Assembly: GCF_022489065.1 (NCBI RefSeq)
Contig: NZ_JAKVTW010000003.1
Location: 124,001-188,000 of the forward strand
Length of the DNA stretch: 64,000 nucleotides
From: Vreelandella neptunia
GTDB lineage: Bacteria; Pseudomonadota; Gammaproteobacteria; Pseudomonadales; Halomonadaceae
Direction of reading: 5' to 3'
Made by a program: the position numbers and the translations under genes
The notes under the pieces: model-generated
Databases searched by the model: none
Told to the model about the DNA's origin: nothing
The model's input: only the letters and a program-made list of their open reading frames with translations
Part shown: positions 35,304 to 45,036 of the stretch, one piece after another
Position numbering within the stretch: the first letter of the stretch is position 1
How the letters are laid out: the number at the start of each line of letters is the position of its first letter

Positions 35304-36449
35304 ATGGGGGAGTCGTCATCAGCCGAGGCGCCATTGTGGGCAGTCGTCGAGCTTGATCAATTTCAAACTCCCGAGCAGACCCAGGCAAGCCAGTGGCGAC
35401 GGTCATTACGCTCAGCCTCAACGTGGTTAGTGGGCAAGCAAGCCGCCGAGCAGCAAGTGAAAGAAGAGAGCGAACTGCGCGCACTACCTGACGTTCGGCT
35501 AGCGCATTTAGTACCGCCAATTGATTGGTCGCCTGCGGCGAAGGCATTAGCGCAACAGCTTAAAAGCCTAGAGGCGCCGGTCACGTTTTTTATTACTCCG
35601 CCCCATAACGGTCATGTATCGGTCGTCAAGCAGTGGGCTGAAGAGCACCATATAGCCTGTGTGCCGACACCAACACTTAGTGAACTCGCCGAGGGAGATA
35701 CTCAGTGGGTAGAGCGCTTTGTAAATTATCGAGAATGGGCAGTTCCAGCTCTAGAGCGTTACTTTTTACGCCATACGCAGGGTATTCAAGGAGTACGTGA
35801 ATTTCTAGAACGCGCCTTAAGTGGCCGTTTGGGTAAGGGTGTGATTGGCTGCGATAGTTGGACCTACGCCTACCTTCAACAAGTGATCGGTATTGATGGG
35901 GCGCCAGCCTTGACGCTCCAATCCATGGAGGGGGAGCAGCTGTCGCGCTACTTCTCAGCGATTGCGACCCATGGGGGGCAGTCTCCACCGGTCTATAGCA
36001 CGCGAACTGGCAACCAGGTATTGTTCGATTCAGAGGCCAATCGAAACGAAAAAGCCCCCTATCAAGAACTGCAGCGTTTGGCGGCTCACTGCCGTGGTCA
36101 TATTGGGCTTGCTTGGCACTACTGGCGTGAGCGTCTGCGCGAGCCGTCGTCCAGTGGGGAAGTGGGTTTATGGCTAGTAGATGCACTCGCCGAGGCGGAG
36201 CTTTCCGCTGATACCGGTGATATCGCTACGTTGGTGCTGCACGCGCTATTGATCCACGGCGGGCTGGATGATCACTCGTTGGGTGAGGTATTGCCCTTTT
36301 CACACCATGAAGCGCTCAATGCCCGATTAGCTTTGCAACGCAAAGGGGTTGTTTCAAGCTACGAAGGGCGTTGGCAGATTACACCGTTAAGCTATGCAAG
36401 CGTTCGCCAGCTATTGGAGTCGCGTAATTATTTGGTCGACCCCCTATAA
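35304..36449 (+). CDS. Hypothetical protein upstream of an MscS-type channel
   Basis: A soluble 381-aa protein without transmembrane segments and without a P-loop. Features seen: a strand-like VTFFITPPHNGHVSVVKQWA near residues 95-115, an aromatic stretch with FLRHTQGIQGVREFLERALSG, GVIGCDSWTYAYLQQV, and a C-terminal part resembling a winged helix (HEALNARLALQRKGVVSS...). The start at 35304 is set by aggggcaacgtc; ATG at 35283 is also possible. It ends 37 bases before the MscS gene, probably one operon. I do not recognise the family. Confidence 0.65.
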   Translation: MGESSSAEAPLWAVVELDQFQTPEQTQASQWRRSLRSASTWLVGKQAAEQQVKEESELRALPDVRLAHLVPPIDWSPAAKALAQQLKSLEAPVTFFITPPHNGHVSVVKQWAEEHHIACVPTPTLSELAEGDTQWVERFVNYREWAVPALERYFLRHTQGIQGVREFLERALSGRLGKGVIGCDSWTYAYLQQVIGIDGAPALTLQSMEGEQLSRYFSAIATHGGQSPPVYSTRTGNQVLFDSEANRNEKAPYQELQRLAAHCRGHIGLAWHYWRERLREPSSSGEVGLWLVDALAEAELSADTGDIATLVLHALLIHGGLDDHSLGEVLPFSHHEALNARLALQRKGVVSSYEGRWQITPLSYASVRQLLESRNYLVDPL

Positions 36450-36486
36450 GCAGCCCTTCTAAAGAGACAGGCCCGCGGAGGGCACC

Positions 36487-37323
36487 ATGGACGAACAACA
36501 GAAGTACGCACGACTATTCAACGATATTGATAGCCAGGCGCTGATAACCCTCGGGGTAGTCCTGCTAAGCACCATCGTGCTGATTATTGTCAGCCAGCGT
36601 GGGCTAAATTGGCTGGCCACCCGCATGCATGGTCAAGTGCGTTTTCGTATTTTTGCGCTGGTACCGCTGACGCGCTTATTCATTTTAATTACCGCGCTCG
36701 CCATTGTCGTGCCCATTATTATCGAGCCTTCGCTGCGTAATATGGTGACACTGTTGGGAGCATTGGGCTTAGCCATTGGCTTTGCCATGAAGGATTACGT
36801 TAGCAGCTTGATTGCGGGAGTTGTTTCGGCCATTGAGCTGCCTTACCGCCCCGGTGACTGGGTCAATATTGAAGGCACCTATGGCGAGGTCAAGCATGTC
36901 GGCCTGCGCACTGTCGACATTCAAACACCCGACGATGACCTCGTTGCGGTGCCGCACTTGAAGTTATGGGATCACGCCATTTACAACGCCAATAATGGCG
37001 GTACCAGCCTGCAGTGCGTGGCGAGTTTTTACCTTCACCCTGAGCACGAAGCAGGCTGGGTGCGCAAAGCATTGCGCGATGTGGCATTAACCAGCGCCTA
37101 TTTGAAGTTCGATAAGCCGATTATTGTGGTCGCCGAAGAGAAGCCTTGGGGTACCCATTACCGCATCCGCGCCTATCCGGTGGACCCGCGCCAACAATTT
37201 CTGTTTATCACCGACTTAACCGTCCGCGGTAAAACAGTGCTAAGTGCCGCGGGCGTACAGTCGGCAATGTTGCCACCGGATGCCGCCCTGGATGCACGCA
37301 ACGCGGCAGAGTCTTCCTACTAA
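36487..37323 (+). CDS. MscS-family mechanosensitive channel
   Basis: A 278-aa small-conductance mechanosensitive channel. Three transmembrane helices occupy the first 115 residues; the pore helix has LGALGLAIGFAMKDYVSSLIAGV and is followed by the beta domain (PYRPGDWVNIEGTYGEVKHVGLRTVDIQTPDDD). The family opens on hypo-osmotic shock to release solutes, fitting a halophile. Lies 37 bases after the hypothetical gene. Confidence 0.93.
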   Translation: MDEQQKYARLFNDIDSQALITLGVVLLSTIVLIIVSQRGLNWLATRMHGQVRFRIFALVPLTRLFILITALAIVVPIIIEPSLRNMVTLLGALGLAIGFAMKDYVSSLIAGVVSAIELPYRPGDWVNIEGTYGEVKHVGLRTVDIQTPDDDLVAVPHLKLWDHAIYNANNGGTSLQCVASFYLHPEHEAGWVRKALRDVALTSAYLKFDKPIIVVAEEKPWGTHYRIRAYPVDPRQQFLFITDLTVRGKTVLSAAGVQSAMLPPDAALDARNAAESSY

Positions 37324-37338
37324 TGGGGCAATCAATGC

Positions 37339-38073
37339 TTAGGCGTCGGTTGACTCGGGCAACTCTCCGCTGTGATAGACGTTTTGCACGTCATCCAGTT
37401 CGTTGAGCATGCCAAGAAATTTTTCAAACATCGCCACGTCATCGCCTTCAACCGGCGTGGTGGTCTGCGGCAGAAATTGAATTTCGTCCACCTCAAAGTC
37501 AATCTCACCGAACGCATCCAGCAGCGCCTGTTTGGCTTTGGCGTAATCGGTATGCGGGGCGAAAACCGTGATGCGTTCGCCTTCTTGCTCAATGTCGGTG
37601 ACATCGACATTGGCTTCCATCAATGCTTCCAGCACGGCGTCTTCATCGCTTCCTGCGAAGGAGAAGATAGCGCAGTGGTCGAACATATGGCTCACACTAC
37701 CGGGCGTACCAATTTTGCTCTTGGTTTTGGTAAAGCAGCCGCGTACATCGCCAAAAGTGCGGTTGGGGTTATCGGTAAGGCAGTCGACGATCACCATCAC
37801 ATTGCCGGGGCCAAAGCCTTCGTAACGAGCGGCAGAGAAGTCTTCGCCACCGGCACCGCTGGCTTTATCGAGGGCCTTATCAATCACATGAGAAGGCACT
37901 TGGTCTTTCTTGGCCCGCTCCATTAAACCGCGCAGTGCTAAGTTACCGTTCGGGTCGGTGCCACCAGCTTTAGCGCAAACGTAAATTTCGCGCCCGTATT
38001 TGCTGTAGACCTTGGTCTTTGCATCGGCCGTTTTGGCCATGGATTCCTTACGGTTCTGAAAAGCCCTACCCAT
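37339..38073 (-). CDS. YebC/PmpR-family protein, YeeN branch
   Basis: A 244-aa protein of the YebC/TACO1 family, viewed as a DNA-binding regulator or a translation factor for stalling motifs. The N-terminus [20 protein letters not shown] and the [16 protein letters not shown] block match the YeeN branch rather than YebC proper. [20 protein letters not shown] and [13 protein letters not shown] are conserved. It ends about 15 bases after the convergent MscS gene. Confidence 0.9.
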   Translation of the reverse strand: MGRAFQNRKESMAKTADAKTKVYSKYGREIYVCAKAGGTDPNGNLALRGLMERAKKDQVPSHVIDKALDKASGAGGEDFSAARYEGFGPGNVMVIVDCLTDNPNRTFGDVRGCFTKTKSKIGTPGSVSHMFDHCAIFSFAGSDEDAVLEALMEANVDVTDIEQEGERITVFAPHTDYAKAKQALLDAFGEIDFEVDEIQFLPQTTTPVEGDDVAMFEKFLGMLNELDDVQNVYHSGELPESTDA

Positions 38074-38112
38074 GTTGCCGTCCTATTTTTTCTAGACCTA
38101 AGTTTTCAATAT

Positions 38113-38137
38113 GCCCTGCGCATTGAAGCAGCAGGGC
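38113..38137. promoter_or_regulatory. Small hairpin in the yeeN/lysE divergent gap
   Basis: gccctgc (38113-38119) pairs with gcagggc (38131-38137) around an 11-base loop. It lies 40 bases upstream of the yeeN-like start, so it may be an operator or a 5' leader hairpin. No other features are seen in this 228-base gap. Confidence 0.35.
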
Positions 38138-38301
38138 GAGTATTTCAATAGAGTGAAAAAGAGCGAAAAGGTAAATTTTACCCAACAGCGTACCATGCTA
38201 ACAGCGTTATTTAAGACGCCAGCCGAAGTGTTGCTTGGCTTCGCGTATACTGGCCGCTTAACGCTTCACTTTGTGATATCGATCCCTATGGAGAAACTGG
38301 C

Positions 38302-38919
38302 ATGCCGTTGACACTGTGGCTTTCGCTTGCCGCCATCTGTGCCATGGGCGCTATGTCGCCAGGGCCAAGCCTAGCGCTGGTGTTGCGTCATACGCTGGGT
38401 GGCGGTCGCTTTACCGGCGTGACTGCAGCCATCTTCCATGCCTTTGGGGTGGGCTTTTATGCGCTGCTGACTGTTTGGGGGCTTGGCGCTTTAATCGCGG
38501 GTTTTCCGCTACTGTTCCAACTGATTACCTGGTGCGGTGCGGCTTACTTGGCGTGGCTAGGGGTAAAAGCGCTGCGCGGCGGGAAAGCCGGTGCCTTAAA
38601 ACCTAATGCGATTGCCACTAGCCGCGGGCAGGCAGCCAAAGAGGGCGTGTTGGTGGCATTAGGCAACCCTAAGCTGATTCTGTTTTTTGTTGCCTTGCTG
38701 AGCCAGTTTGTAACGCCGGAAATGAGCGCGCTGGCCAAAGCTATAATAGTGTTAACGGCAATGATTATTGATGGGGGGTGGTACGTATTGGTGGCCGTTG
38801 TACTTTCCCACTCAAGGATTTTGCCCTGGCTGCAACAGCGTGCCCACTGGATCAACCGTATTACCGGCGTGTTGCTTATTGCGCTGGCGCTAAGAGTCGT
38901 CGCTGGGCCGCTGGTGTAA
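38302..38919 (+). CDS. LysE-family amino acid exporter
   Basis: A 205-aa membrane protein of the LysE/RhtB superfamily, which exports amino acids or related metabolites. The family start AICAMGAMSPGPSLALVLRHTLGGG is clear, and there are about six hydrophobic helices with PKLILFFVALLSQFV in the middle. GGAG 7 bases before ATG at 38302 sets the start. The specific substrate is unknown. Confidence 0.92.
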   Translation: MPLTLWLSLAAICAMGAMSPGPSLALVLRHTLGGGRFTGVTAAIFHAFGVGFYALLTVWGLGALIAGFPLLFQLITWCGAAYLAWLGVKALRGGKAGALKPNAIATSRGQAAKEGVLVALGNPKLILFFVALLSQFVTPEMSALAKAIIVLTAMIIDGGWYVLVAVVLSHSRILPWLQQRAHWINRITGVLLIALALRVVAGPLV

Positions 38920-38977
38920 AAAGCATAGCCGTGGCATGGTGATGGCTATGCCGTTTGAGGTTCTGCGGGACTGAGTG

Positions 38978-39469
38978 ATGCAAATTTACGATCAAGATTG
39001 CTATACCCATCAAGGGCTGCCGTTCAACCTGCGTGCGCTGCGGGGCCAAGTGCTGCTGGTGGTTAATGTTGCCAGTCAGTGTGGTTTTACCCCGCAATTA
39101 AGCGAACTCGAGACCCTCTTTCAGCGCTACCGGGACCGTGGCTTTACCGTGCTCGGTTTCCCGTGCAACCAGTTTGGCCGACAGTCGCCAGAAAGCGCCC
39201 AGGCATTTTGCCAATTTGGCGAACAGACCTTTGGGGTGAGTTTCCCTCTATTGGAAAAGGTCAACGTCAATGGCCGAGATGCGCATCCCCTGTTTGTACT
39301 GCTCAAACGTGAGGCGCCTGGCGTGTTGGGTACCCAACTGATCAAGTGGAATTTCACCAAATTCCTGGTGGGCCGTGATGGCAAAGTGATCGCTCGCTTT
39401 GGGCCTCGCGACCACGGGCGTCCACTGCGTCTGGCATTGGAAGAAGCGCTAGATCAGTCTTACCCTTAA
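38978..39469 (+). CDS. Glutathione peroxidase family thiol peroxidase
   Basis: A 163-aa peroxidase that reduces hydroperoxides, with the catalytic residues Cys35 (NVASQCGFTPQ), Gln in FPCNQFGRQ and Trp in KWNFTKFLV. The nucleophile is an ordinary Cys codon (tgt), not selenocysteine. The second Cys in FPCNQ may act as resolving residue with thioredoxin. Its stop codon shares TTAA with the stop of the convergent gene. Confidence 0.94.
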   Translation: MQIYDQDCYTHQGLPFNLRALRGQVLLVVNVASQCGFTPQLSELETLFQRYRDRGFTVLGFPCNQFGRQSPESAQAFCQFGEQTFGVSFPLLEKVNVNGRDAHPLFVLLKREAPGVLGTQLIKWNFTKFLVGRDGKVIARFGPRDHGRPLRLALEEALDQSYP

Positions 39470-39852
39470 GCCTGCTCACCCCGCGCCACGGCCACACGGC
39501 TCATCAGCGCGTTCAATCGATGGCGAACCATCATCGTCGTTAAGCCTGAAAACAGCGCCCAACTTTTGCGTCGCCAACCCTTCAAGCGCATGTTGTGATT
39601 GACCAACTGCTGCATCAACTTGCGGTCATCAAACTGCCGCCACTCGCTGGCAATTGAGAGCTGATGGCGTGACATCACTGGGGCCATTTCCAGCCGGAAC
39701 ATCCATTCAAGCTCCTTAAGCGTCATATCGTAGCGCTGCACGACCTCGACCATATGCGCGTAAGCGCGCTCGCTGGGTTCACGGTCTAGCCACAGCGGTG
39801 CTAACGCTAGCCAAAGATCGCCGCGTTCATCTACTAGCTGCTGCGCATTCAT
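39466..39852 (-). CDS. Hypothetical 128-aa helical protein
   Basis: Begins MNAQQLVDERGDLWLALAPLWLDREPSERAY and is predicted to be mainly helical and basic toward its C-terminus (RLKGWRRKSWALFSG). A hydrophobic stretch of about 15 residues follows. ATG at 39852 has cgaggcgacc upstream; the frame opens at 39927 but the extra N-terminus looks like leader. Unknown function; it is tail-to-tail with the peroxidase gene and may not be related to it. Confidence 0.6.
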   Translation of the reverse strand: MNAQQLVDERGDLWLALAPLWLDREPSERAYAHMVEVVQRYDMTLKELEWMFRLEMAPVMSRHQLSIASEWRQFDDRKLMQQLVNHNMRLKGWRRKSWALFSGLTTMMVRHRLNALMSRVAVARGEQA

Positions 39853-40091
39853 GGTCGCCTCGTTGGGGTAGTGGTTGCTTAAGCGACTATCGTGACGCGA
39901 AAGTGCCTGTATCTCAATGGTGGACAATAGCGTGAGAGCGGACAGGGCGCGCTGAGACAGCTAGAATAGCCCTAATGAGTCATAACACTGCCATAGCAAA
40001 ACGTTGCCACAAAGCATTTCAAAAACTAGGGCAAAACGGTGTCGCTGGTTATGATGTCAAACGCTAAATTAATTCGATTATGAGGTTCGAT

Positions 40092-41303
40092 GTGATTATT
40101 AAACCCAAAGTGCGCGGCTTTATTTGTACCACCACTCACCCTATTGGTTGCGAGCAGAACGTTCGCGAACAGATTGAAGCAACGCGTGCCCGCGGTTTGG
40201 ATAAGCAGGCTGGCCCGAAGAAAGTGCTGGTGATTGGTGCATCAAGTGGCTATGGCCTGGCCGCGCGTATTACCGCGGCCTTTGGCTATGGCGCCGACAC
40301 CCTGGGCGTGTTCTTTGAAAAACCTGCTACCGATAAAAAGCCAGGCACCGCAGGCTGGTACAACAGTGCCGCTTTTGACAAGTTTGCCAAGCAGGAAGGG
40401 CTGTATAGCAATTCGATTAACGGCGACGCGTTCTCCCATGAGGCGCGGGAAAAAGCTATTGAGCTGATCAAGCAAGATATGGGCGAGATTGATCTGGTGG
40501 TCTACTCGCTGGCGTCGCCCGTACGTAAGCTGCCGGATAGCGGTGAACTGAAACGCTCAAGCTTGAAGCCAATTGGCGAAACCTACCGTGCCACCGCCAT
40601 CGACACCAATAAAGACGCGATTATTGAAGCAGAAGTAGAGCCCGCGACGCAGCAAGAGATCGACGACACCATCACCGTGATGGGGGGCGAAGATTGGGAG
40701 CTGTGGATGAGCGCGCTAGACGAAGCCGGCGTGTTGGCAAAAGGCGCCCGCAGTGTGGCGTTTAGCTATATCGGAACCGAGATCACTTGGCCGATTTACT
40801 GGCATGGCGCACTGGGCAAAGCCAAGGAAGATCTGGATCGCGCCGCTACGGCGATCGACAGCAAATTAAAAGCCAGCGGCGGTGGTGCCAATGTTGCTGT
40901 GCTTAAGTCTGTGGTCACTCAGGCCAGTGCGGCGATTCCGGTAATGCCGCTCTATATCGCCATGGTCTATCGCATTATGAAAGAGCAGGGCCTGCACGAA
41001 GGCACAATCGATCAGTTGAATCGACTGTTCAGTGAACAGCTTTACTCGGCCCAGGGCCTACGTGGCGAGTTTGCGACGGATGAAGCCGGGCGCCTGCGCT
41101 TGGATGATTGGGAGCTACGCGACGATGTTCAACAAGCCTGCCAGGATCTATGGCCGGAAGTGACGACCGAGAACTTATTCGAGATAACCGACTATGCTGG
41201 TTATAAGCACGAGTTTTTGAAGCTATTCGGCTTCGAACGTGACGACGTAGATTACGATGCCGACGTCAATCCAGAGGTTACGTTTGATGTCGTGAATCTG
41301 TAA
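40092..41303 (+). CDS. fabV: FabV-type trans-2-enoyl-ACP/CoA reductase
   Basis: NADH-dependent reductase for the last step of fatty acid elongation; FabV enzymes are resistant to triclosan. The N-terminus [20 protein letters not shown] matches the family, the Rossmann region is [18 protein letters not shown], and the catalytic Tyr-x8-Lys lies in [11 protein letters not shown]. The 403-aa length is typical. GTG at 40092 is preferred (gagg 6 bases upstream); an ATG at 40080 overlaps that ribosome site. Confidence 0.96.
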   Translation: MIIKPKVRGFICTTTHPIGCEQNVREQIEATRARGLDKQAGPKKVLVIGASSGYGLAARITAAFGYGADTLGVFFEKPATDKKPGTAGWYNSAAFDKFAKQEGLYSNSINGDAFSHEAREKAIELIKQDMGEIDLVVYSLASPVRKLPDSGELKRSSLKPIGETYRATAIDTNKDAIIEAEVEPATQQEIDDTITVMGGEDWELWMSALDEAGVLAKGARSVAFSYIGTEITWPIYWHGALGKAKEDLDRAATAIDSKLKASGGGANVAVLKSVVTQASAAIPVMPLYIAMVYRIMKEQGLHEGTIDQLNRLFSEQLYSAQGLRGEFATDEAGRLRLDDWELRDDVQQACQDLWPEVTTENLFEITDYAGYKHEFLKLFGFERDDVDYDADVNPEVTFDVVNL

Positions 41304-41358
41304 GCCATTAACAGAGGCGGTAGCGCCGCCCAATTCGACCGGAACGCGGGAGGTGTTT

Positions 41359-41574
41359 ATGGATACTAGGGAAAGCAAAACCCCGGAAGAACAGAAAGAG
41401 CACATCATAAGCGAACGGGTGCCTGAGGATTTTGAATCTTCTAAGCCGCATCTTCAGCCTGAAGCCAAGAAGCGACCAGGCGGGTTGTATAAATTACTCC
41501 CACTGGTGGTCATCATTTTGGGGGTCATTGTGGTGAGTATCATCGTGCTAGGCATCATTAATCGCGGCAACTAG
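41359..41574 (+). CDS. Small single-pass membrane protein
   Basis: A 71-aa protein: a charged first half (about 40 residues, Glu/Lys-rich) followed by one transmembrane helix LLPLVVIILGVIVVSIIVLG and a short NRGN tail. GGAGG 6 bases before ATG at 41359 is strong evidence of translation. It follows fabV by 55 bases and may be co-transcribed. No family recognised. Confidence 0.7.
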   Translation: MDTRESKTPEEQKEHIISERVPEDFESSKPHLQPEAKKRPGGLYKLLPLVVIILGVIVVSIIVLGIINRGN

Positions 41575-41592
41575 TGCTTAACCATGCTTCCT

Positions 41593-41617
41593 TTTGCCGG
41601 GCCTTGTGCCCGGCAAA
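41593..41617 (+). terminator. Hairpin after fabV and the small membrane protein gene
   Basis: tttgccgggc (41593-41602) pairs with gcccggcaaa (41608-41617). No clear T run follows, so termination strength is uncertain. Confidence 0.45.
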
Positions 41618-41718
41618 TTGCATTCATGCGTCATGTTTTTGCTGCAGTGGTCATAACACTGCGATCCTCTACGCAATTGGGTAAGATAGTTGTTTACCCA
41701 TGCCGATGGCGGTTTTTC

Positions 41719-41766
41719 ATGCAGCTTTTAATGCATCTTTCCATGCAACCCAGTCAGTTATCATGC
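41719..41766. repeat. Imperfect 12-bp repeats at the start region of the AraC-type gene
   Basis: atgca recurs at 41719, 41731 and 41743 (12-bp period, with ctttt-like spacers) and once more at 41763, where it is the chosen start codon. The repeats lie in the region directly upstream of the start. Confidence 0.5.
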
Positions 41767-42740
41767 AGCCCACCCCGTTAGCCTCACTGGCAGCGCCACC
41801 CCGTCGGCGGGTTGCGTTTCTGTTGCTGCCCGGTTTTTCACTGTTGACCCATGCTAGCGCTCTGGAGCCACTGCAAATGGCTAACCAGTTAAGTGGGCAA
41901 ATGCTTTATCACACCGTTACGTTAAGCCTTGGCGATGAGCCGGTTCGCAGCGGTGCGCAGCTCTCGCTGATTGCGCAACATGAGCTTAGTGCCGCCCTGG
42001 GCCCGCTTGACCTGCTGCTGCTATGCGCCCCGACGCCGCTACCTTACGCGCTTCCAGCAAAGCTCAATGAGTGGCTGCGTGGGCACCAGGGCCGTGGTGT
42101 GGCGTTGGGGGGGTTAGCGGGAGGAACGGAAGTGCTGGCGCGCTGCGGTTTGCTGGAAGGCTATCGCGCAACGCTTCCTTGGCAGCGCTTTGAAGCGTTT
42201 GCTCAAGCCTATCCGCAGGTAACGCTTTCCCAGCAGCTATTTGAAATTGATCGTGACAGGTTGACCTGCGCGGGCGGCACGGCGGCGATGGACCTGATGC
42301 TGACGCTGATCGGCCAGCATCACGGGGCAAGATTGGCCGAACAGGTGTCGGAGCAGTTTGTCTGTGATCGTATCCGCTTGGCAGATGAGCGCCAACATGT
42401 GCCGCTGCGCAGCCGTTTAGGCCACGCTCCGCAGAGCTTGGTCGATGCAGTGACATTGATGGAGGCGAATATCGAGGAGCCGCTCTCGACCTTGGAACTG
42501 GCTGAGCATCTGGGCATTTCGCGGCGTCAGTTGGAGCGGTTGTTCAAGAAATATCTGCAGGCGGTGCCAAGCCGTTACTATCTCGATTTACGCTTGCAGG
42601 AAGCACGTAAACAACTGCGCGACAGTGATCGGCCGGTAGGCGATATCGCGTTTGCCACAGGGTTTTCCTCTGGGGCTCACTTTTCCACCGCCTACCGGAA
42701 CCACTTTGGCATGACGCCAAGAGAAGAGCGTCTAGGTTAG
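41763..42740 (+). CDS. GlxA-type AraC regulator, ArgR-like activator of arginine catabolism
   Basis: A 325-aa transcription factor with an N-terminal DJ-1/PfpI-like domain (RVAFLLLPGFSLLTHASALEPLQMA) and a C-terminal AraC HTH (ISRRQLERLFKKYLQAVPSRYYLDLRLQEARKQL, then IAFATGFSSGAHFSTAYRNHFG). The segment around VTLMEANIEEPLSTLELAEHL closely resembles P. aeruginosa ArgR, which controls the aru operon. The start at 41763 omits a repeat-rich upstream stretch. Its target is likely the ast/aru genes about 1 kb downstream. Confidence 0.85.
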   Translation: MQPTPLASLAAPPRRRVAFLLLPGFSLLTHASALEPLQMANQLSGQMLYHTVTLSLGDEPVRSGAQLSLIAQHELSAALGPLDLLLLCAPTPLPYALPAKLNEWLRGHQGRGVALGGLAGGTEVLARCGLLEGYRATLPWQRFEAFAQAYPQVTLSQQLFEIDRDRLTCAGGTAAMDLMLTLIGQHHGARLAEQVSEQFVCDRIRLADERQHVPLRSRLGHAPQSLVDAVTLMEANIEEPLSTLELAEHLGISRRQLERLFKKYLQAVPSRYYLDLRLQEARKQLRDSDRPVGDIAFATGFSSGAHFSTAYRNHFGMTPREERLG

Positions 42741-42759
42741 AAAGATAAGGTTAGCGGTA

Positions 42760-43554
42760 TTAGGTTAACGTATCGACAATGCCGCCTTCCACGCGCAGTG
42801 CCGCGCCCGTAGTTGCGCTCGCTTGAATCGAGGCAGCGTATACGCTCATGCTGGCCACCTCCTCGGGCGTTGCTAAGCGCTGAATGATGGAAGTGGGGCG
42901 GTTCTCTTTTACAAACCTTGCTTCCATCTCTTGCTGGGAAATGCCCTCTTTCTCAGCCATTTCACCAATCATCTTAAGCACGCCTTCAGAGCGGGTAGGC
43001 CCGGGCAAAATGGCGTTAACGGTTACTTGGGTGCCGCTCAGCGCTTTAGCCAGCCCACGTGATATGGATAACAGCGCCGACTTGGTCATGCCGTAATGCA
43101 CCATCTCAGTGGGGATGTTGATACCCGACTCGCTGGATATAAACTGAATCCGGCCCCAGTCGCGTTCACGCATGCCTTGGGCGTAATGGCGCGAAAGACG
43201 TACCGCACTCATAATATTAATGTCAAAAAACTGCTGCCAAGTGGCGTCATCGACTTCGAAAAAGTCCTGTGGGCCAAAAATGCCTACATTATTTATCAAA
43301 ATATCTGCACTGGGCTGCTGCTTAATCAACATTTGGCAGCCTTCAGCGGTGCCGAGATCGGCGGCTACGCCTTCAACCTGGGCGTTCGGGGCATCCTGCT
43401 TAATGGTGGCTATTGCTTCATCCACACGTGCCTGGGAACGGCCTGTGACGACAACTTTGGCGCCAGCGTTGGCGAGCCCTTGGGCAATCGCAAAACCGAT
43501 ACCCGCCGTGGAGCCGGTAATAATGGCGTGCTTGCCGCTTAGATCAATCTGCAT
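42760..43554 (-). CDS. Short-chain dehydrogenase/reductase
   Basis: A 264-aa classic SDR. Cofactor motif TGSTAGIGFAIA, NNVGIFGP as the NNAG motif, and catalytic Ser-Tyr-Lys with YGMTKSALL. An NADPH preference may follow from VVTGRSQARVDEA (Arg after the beta2 strand). It sits between the ArgR-like gene and the ast operon on the opposite strand. Substrate unknown. Confidence 0.9.
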   Translation of the reverse strand: MQIDLSGKHAIITGSTAGIGFAIAQGLANAGAKVVVTGRSQARVDEAIATIKQDAPNAQVEGVAADLGTAEGCQMLIKQQPSADILINNVGIFGPQDFFEVDDATWQQFFDINIMSAVRLSRHYAQGMRERDWGRIQFISSESGINIPTEMVHYGMTKSALLSISRGLAKALSGTQVTVNAILPGPTRSEGVLKMIGEMAEKEGISQQEMEARFVKENRPTSIIQRLATPEEVASMSVYAASIQASATTGAALRVEGGIVDTLT

Positions 43555-43783
43555 ACGTTGTACTCCTCTCTTCCTGAGTGTCAGTACGTCGCGATACCTC
43601 GCTGTCCAAGCATGTCTTTATCGCTTGCCAATAAGTATGGGGGTCTTATAGCGTTCTTCAAGGCGTTAGCGCAGTTGAACAGGCGCCGCTATTCATAATT
43701 TGCCGTCCCATTGCTGAAAGCGGCTAACCTTGTTGGCCCCTTATACTGTTCTTATTCACTTCCTCCACTGGAGATAGCGTGCC

Positions 43784-44998
43784 ATGAGCCATACCCCAAG
43801 CCGTCAAGATTACGACCACTACATGACGCCAAACTACTCGCCGCAGCAGGTCATACCCGTGCGCGGTGAAGGTAGCCGCTTGTGGGACCAGCAGGGCCGT
43901 GAATATATCGATTTTGCTGGTGGCATCGCGGTTAACTCTCTTGGCCATTGCCATCCGGTATTGGTCAATGCGCTTAAAGAGCAGGGCGAAAAACTCTGGC
44001 ACCTCTCCAACGTATTTACCAATGAGCCCGCGCTTAACCTAGCCAAAACGCTGGTCGAGCGGACCTTTGCCGATAAGGTATTTTTATGCTCTTCAGGCGG
44101 CGAAGCCAACGAAGCTGCGCTGAAGCTGGCGCGCCGTTGGGCGGTGGATAACCACGGCGAACAGAAAGATAAGATCATCTCGTTTTATCAATCTTTTCAT
44201 GGTCGTACCTTCTTCACTGTGAGCGTGGGCGGCCAACCGAAGTACTCCCAGGGGTTTGGCCCTGTGCCGGGTGGCATTCTGCATGCCGATTACAATGACC
44301 TAGAAAGCGTTCGTGCGCTGATGGGCGACGACACCTGCGCGATCATGGTCGAGCCCATGCAGGGCGAGGGCGGTATCGTGCCCGGAACGCCAGAATTTCT
44401 TCAGGGGCTACGTGATTTGTGTGATGAACACAACGCACTGCTGATTTTTGACGAGGTGCAGACCGGCGTTGGCCGCAGCGGCGAACTCTATGCGTATAAG
44501 AATTACGGCATTACCCCGGATATTCTCACCAGCGCGAAATCCCTGGGCGGCGGCTTCCCTATTGGTGCCATGCTGGCAACCGATAAAGTGGCGAAATCGC
44601 TGGTGATTGGCACCCACGGTTCCACTTATGGTGGTAATGCTTTGGCGTCAGCGGTAGCGCTGGCCGCGGTTGAGTTTATCGATACTCCCAAGGTTCTGGA
44701 GGGCGTGAAAAAACGTCACGACCTGTTCCGCGAGCATCTGGAAACGATTAACCGTAAGCACGGCGTGTTTAAAGAGATCCGTGGTATGGGCCTTCTAATG
44801 GGTGCTCAAATGTCGGATGCCTATGAAGGTCGCGCCAAAGACATTCTGCCGCTGGCCATTGAAGAGGGCTTGATGGCCCTGATCGCTGGGCCGAACGTGC
44901 TACGTATGGCGCCTTCCCTGGTGATTCCTGAAGCGGATATCGCCGAAGGAATGGCTCGTTTAGAGCGTGCCATTGAGCGACTTGTTGCGACAGCATGA
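43784..44998 (+). CDS. astC: Succinylornithine (and acetylornithine) transaminase, AstC/AruC
   Basis: PLP enzyme that converts succinylornithine and 2-oxoglutarate to succinylglutamate semialdehyde and glutamate, third step of the arginine succinyltransferase (AST) pathway. At 404 aa, it has the PLP lysine Lys252 in [16 protein letters not shown], plus [12 protein letters not shown] and [10 protein letters not shown]. First gene of the five-gene ast unit. Anabolic ArgD activity is possible because the enzymes are bifunctional. Confidence 0.94.
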   Translation: MSHTPSRQDYDHYMTPNYSPQQVIPVRGEGSRLWDQQGREYIDFAGGIAVNSLGHCHPVLVNALKEQGEKLWHLSNVFTNEPALNLAKTLVERTFADKVFLCSSGGEANEAALKLARRWAVDNHGEQKDKIISFYQSFHGRTFFTVSVGGQPKYSQGFGPVPGGILHADYNDLESVRALMGDDTCAIMVEPMQGEGGIVPGTPEFLQGLRDLCDEHNALLIFDEVQTGVGRSGELYAYKNYGITPDILTSAKSLGGGFPIGAMLATDKVAKSLVIGTHGSTYGGNALASAVALAAVEFIDTPKVLEGVKKRHDLFREHLETINRKHGVFKEIRGMGLLMGAQMSDAYEGRAKDILPLAIEEGLMALIAGPNVLRMAPSLVIPEADIAEGMARLERAIERLVATA

Positions 44999-45036
44999 GC
45001 GAGCCACATGCTGCGTTAATCGAGGGGGCGTCGAGA

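Noticed and set aside
38111..38311. Open frame of 66 codons ahead of the LysE gene
   Set aside because: It overlaps a hairpin and the lysE start, has no ribosome site, and the residues do not look like a protein family. Treated as non-coding.
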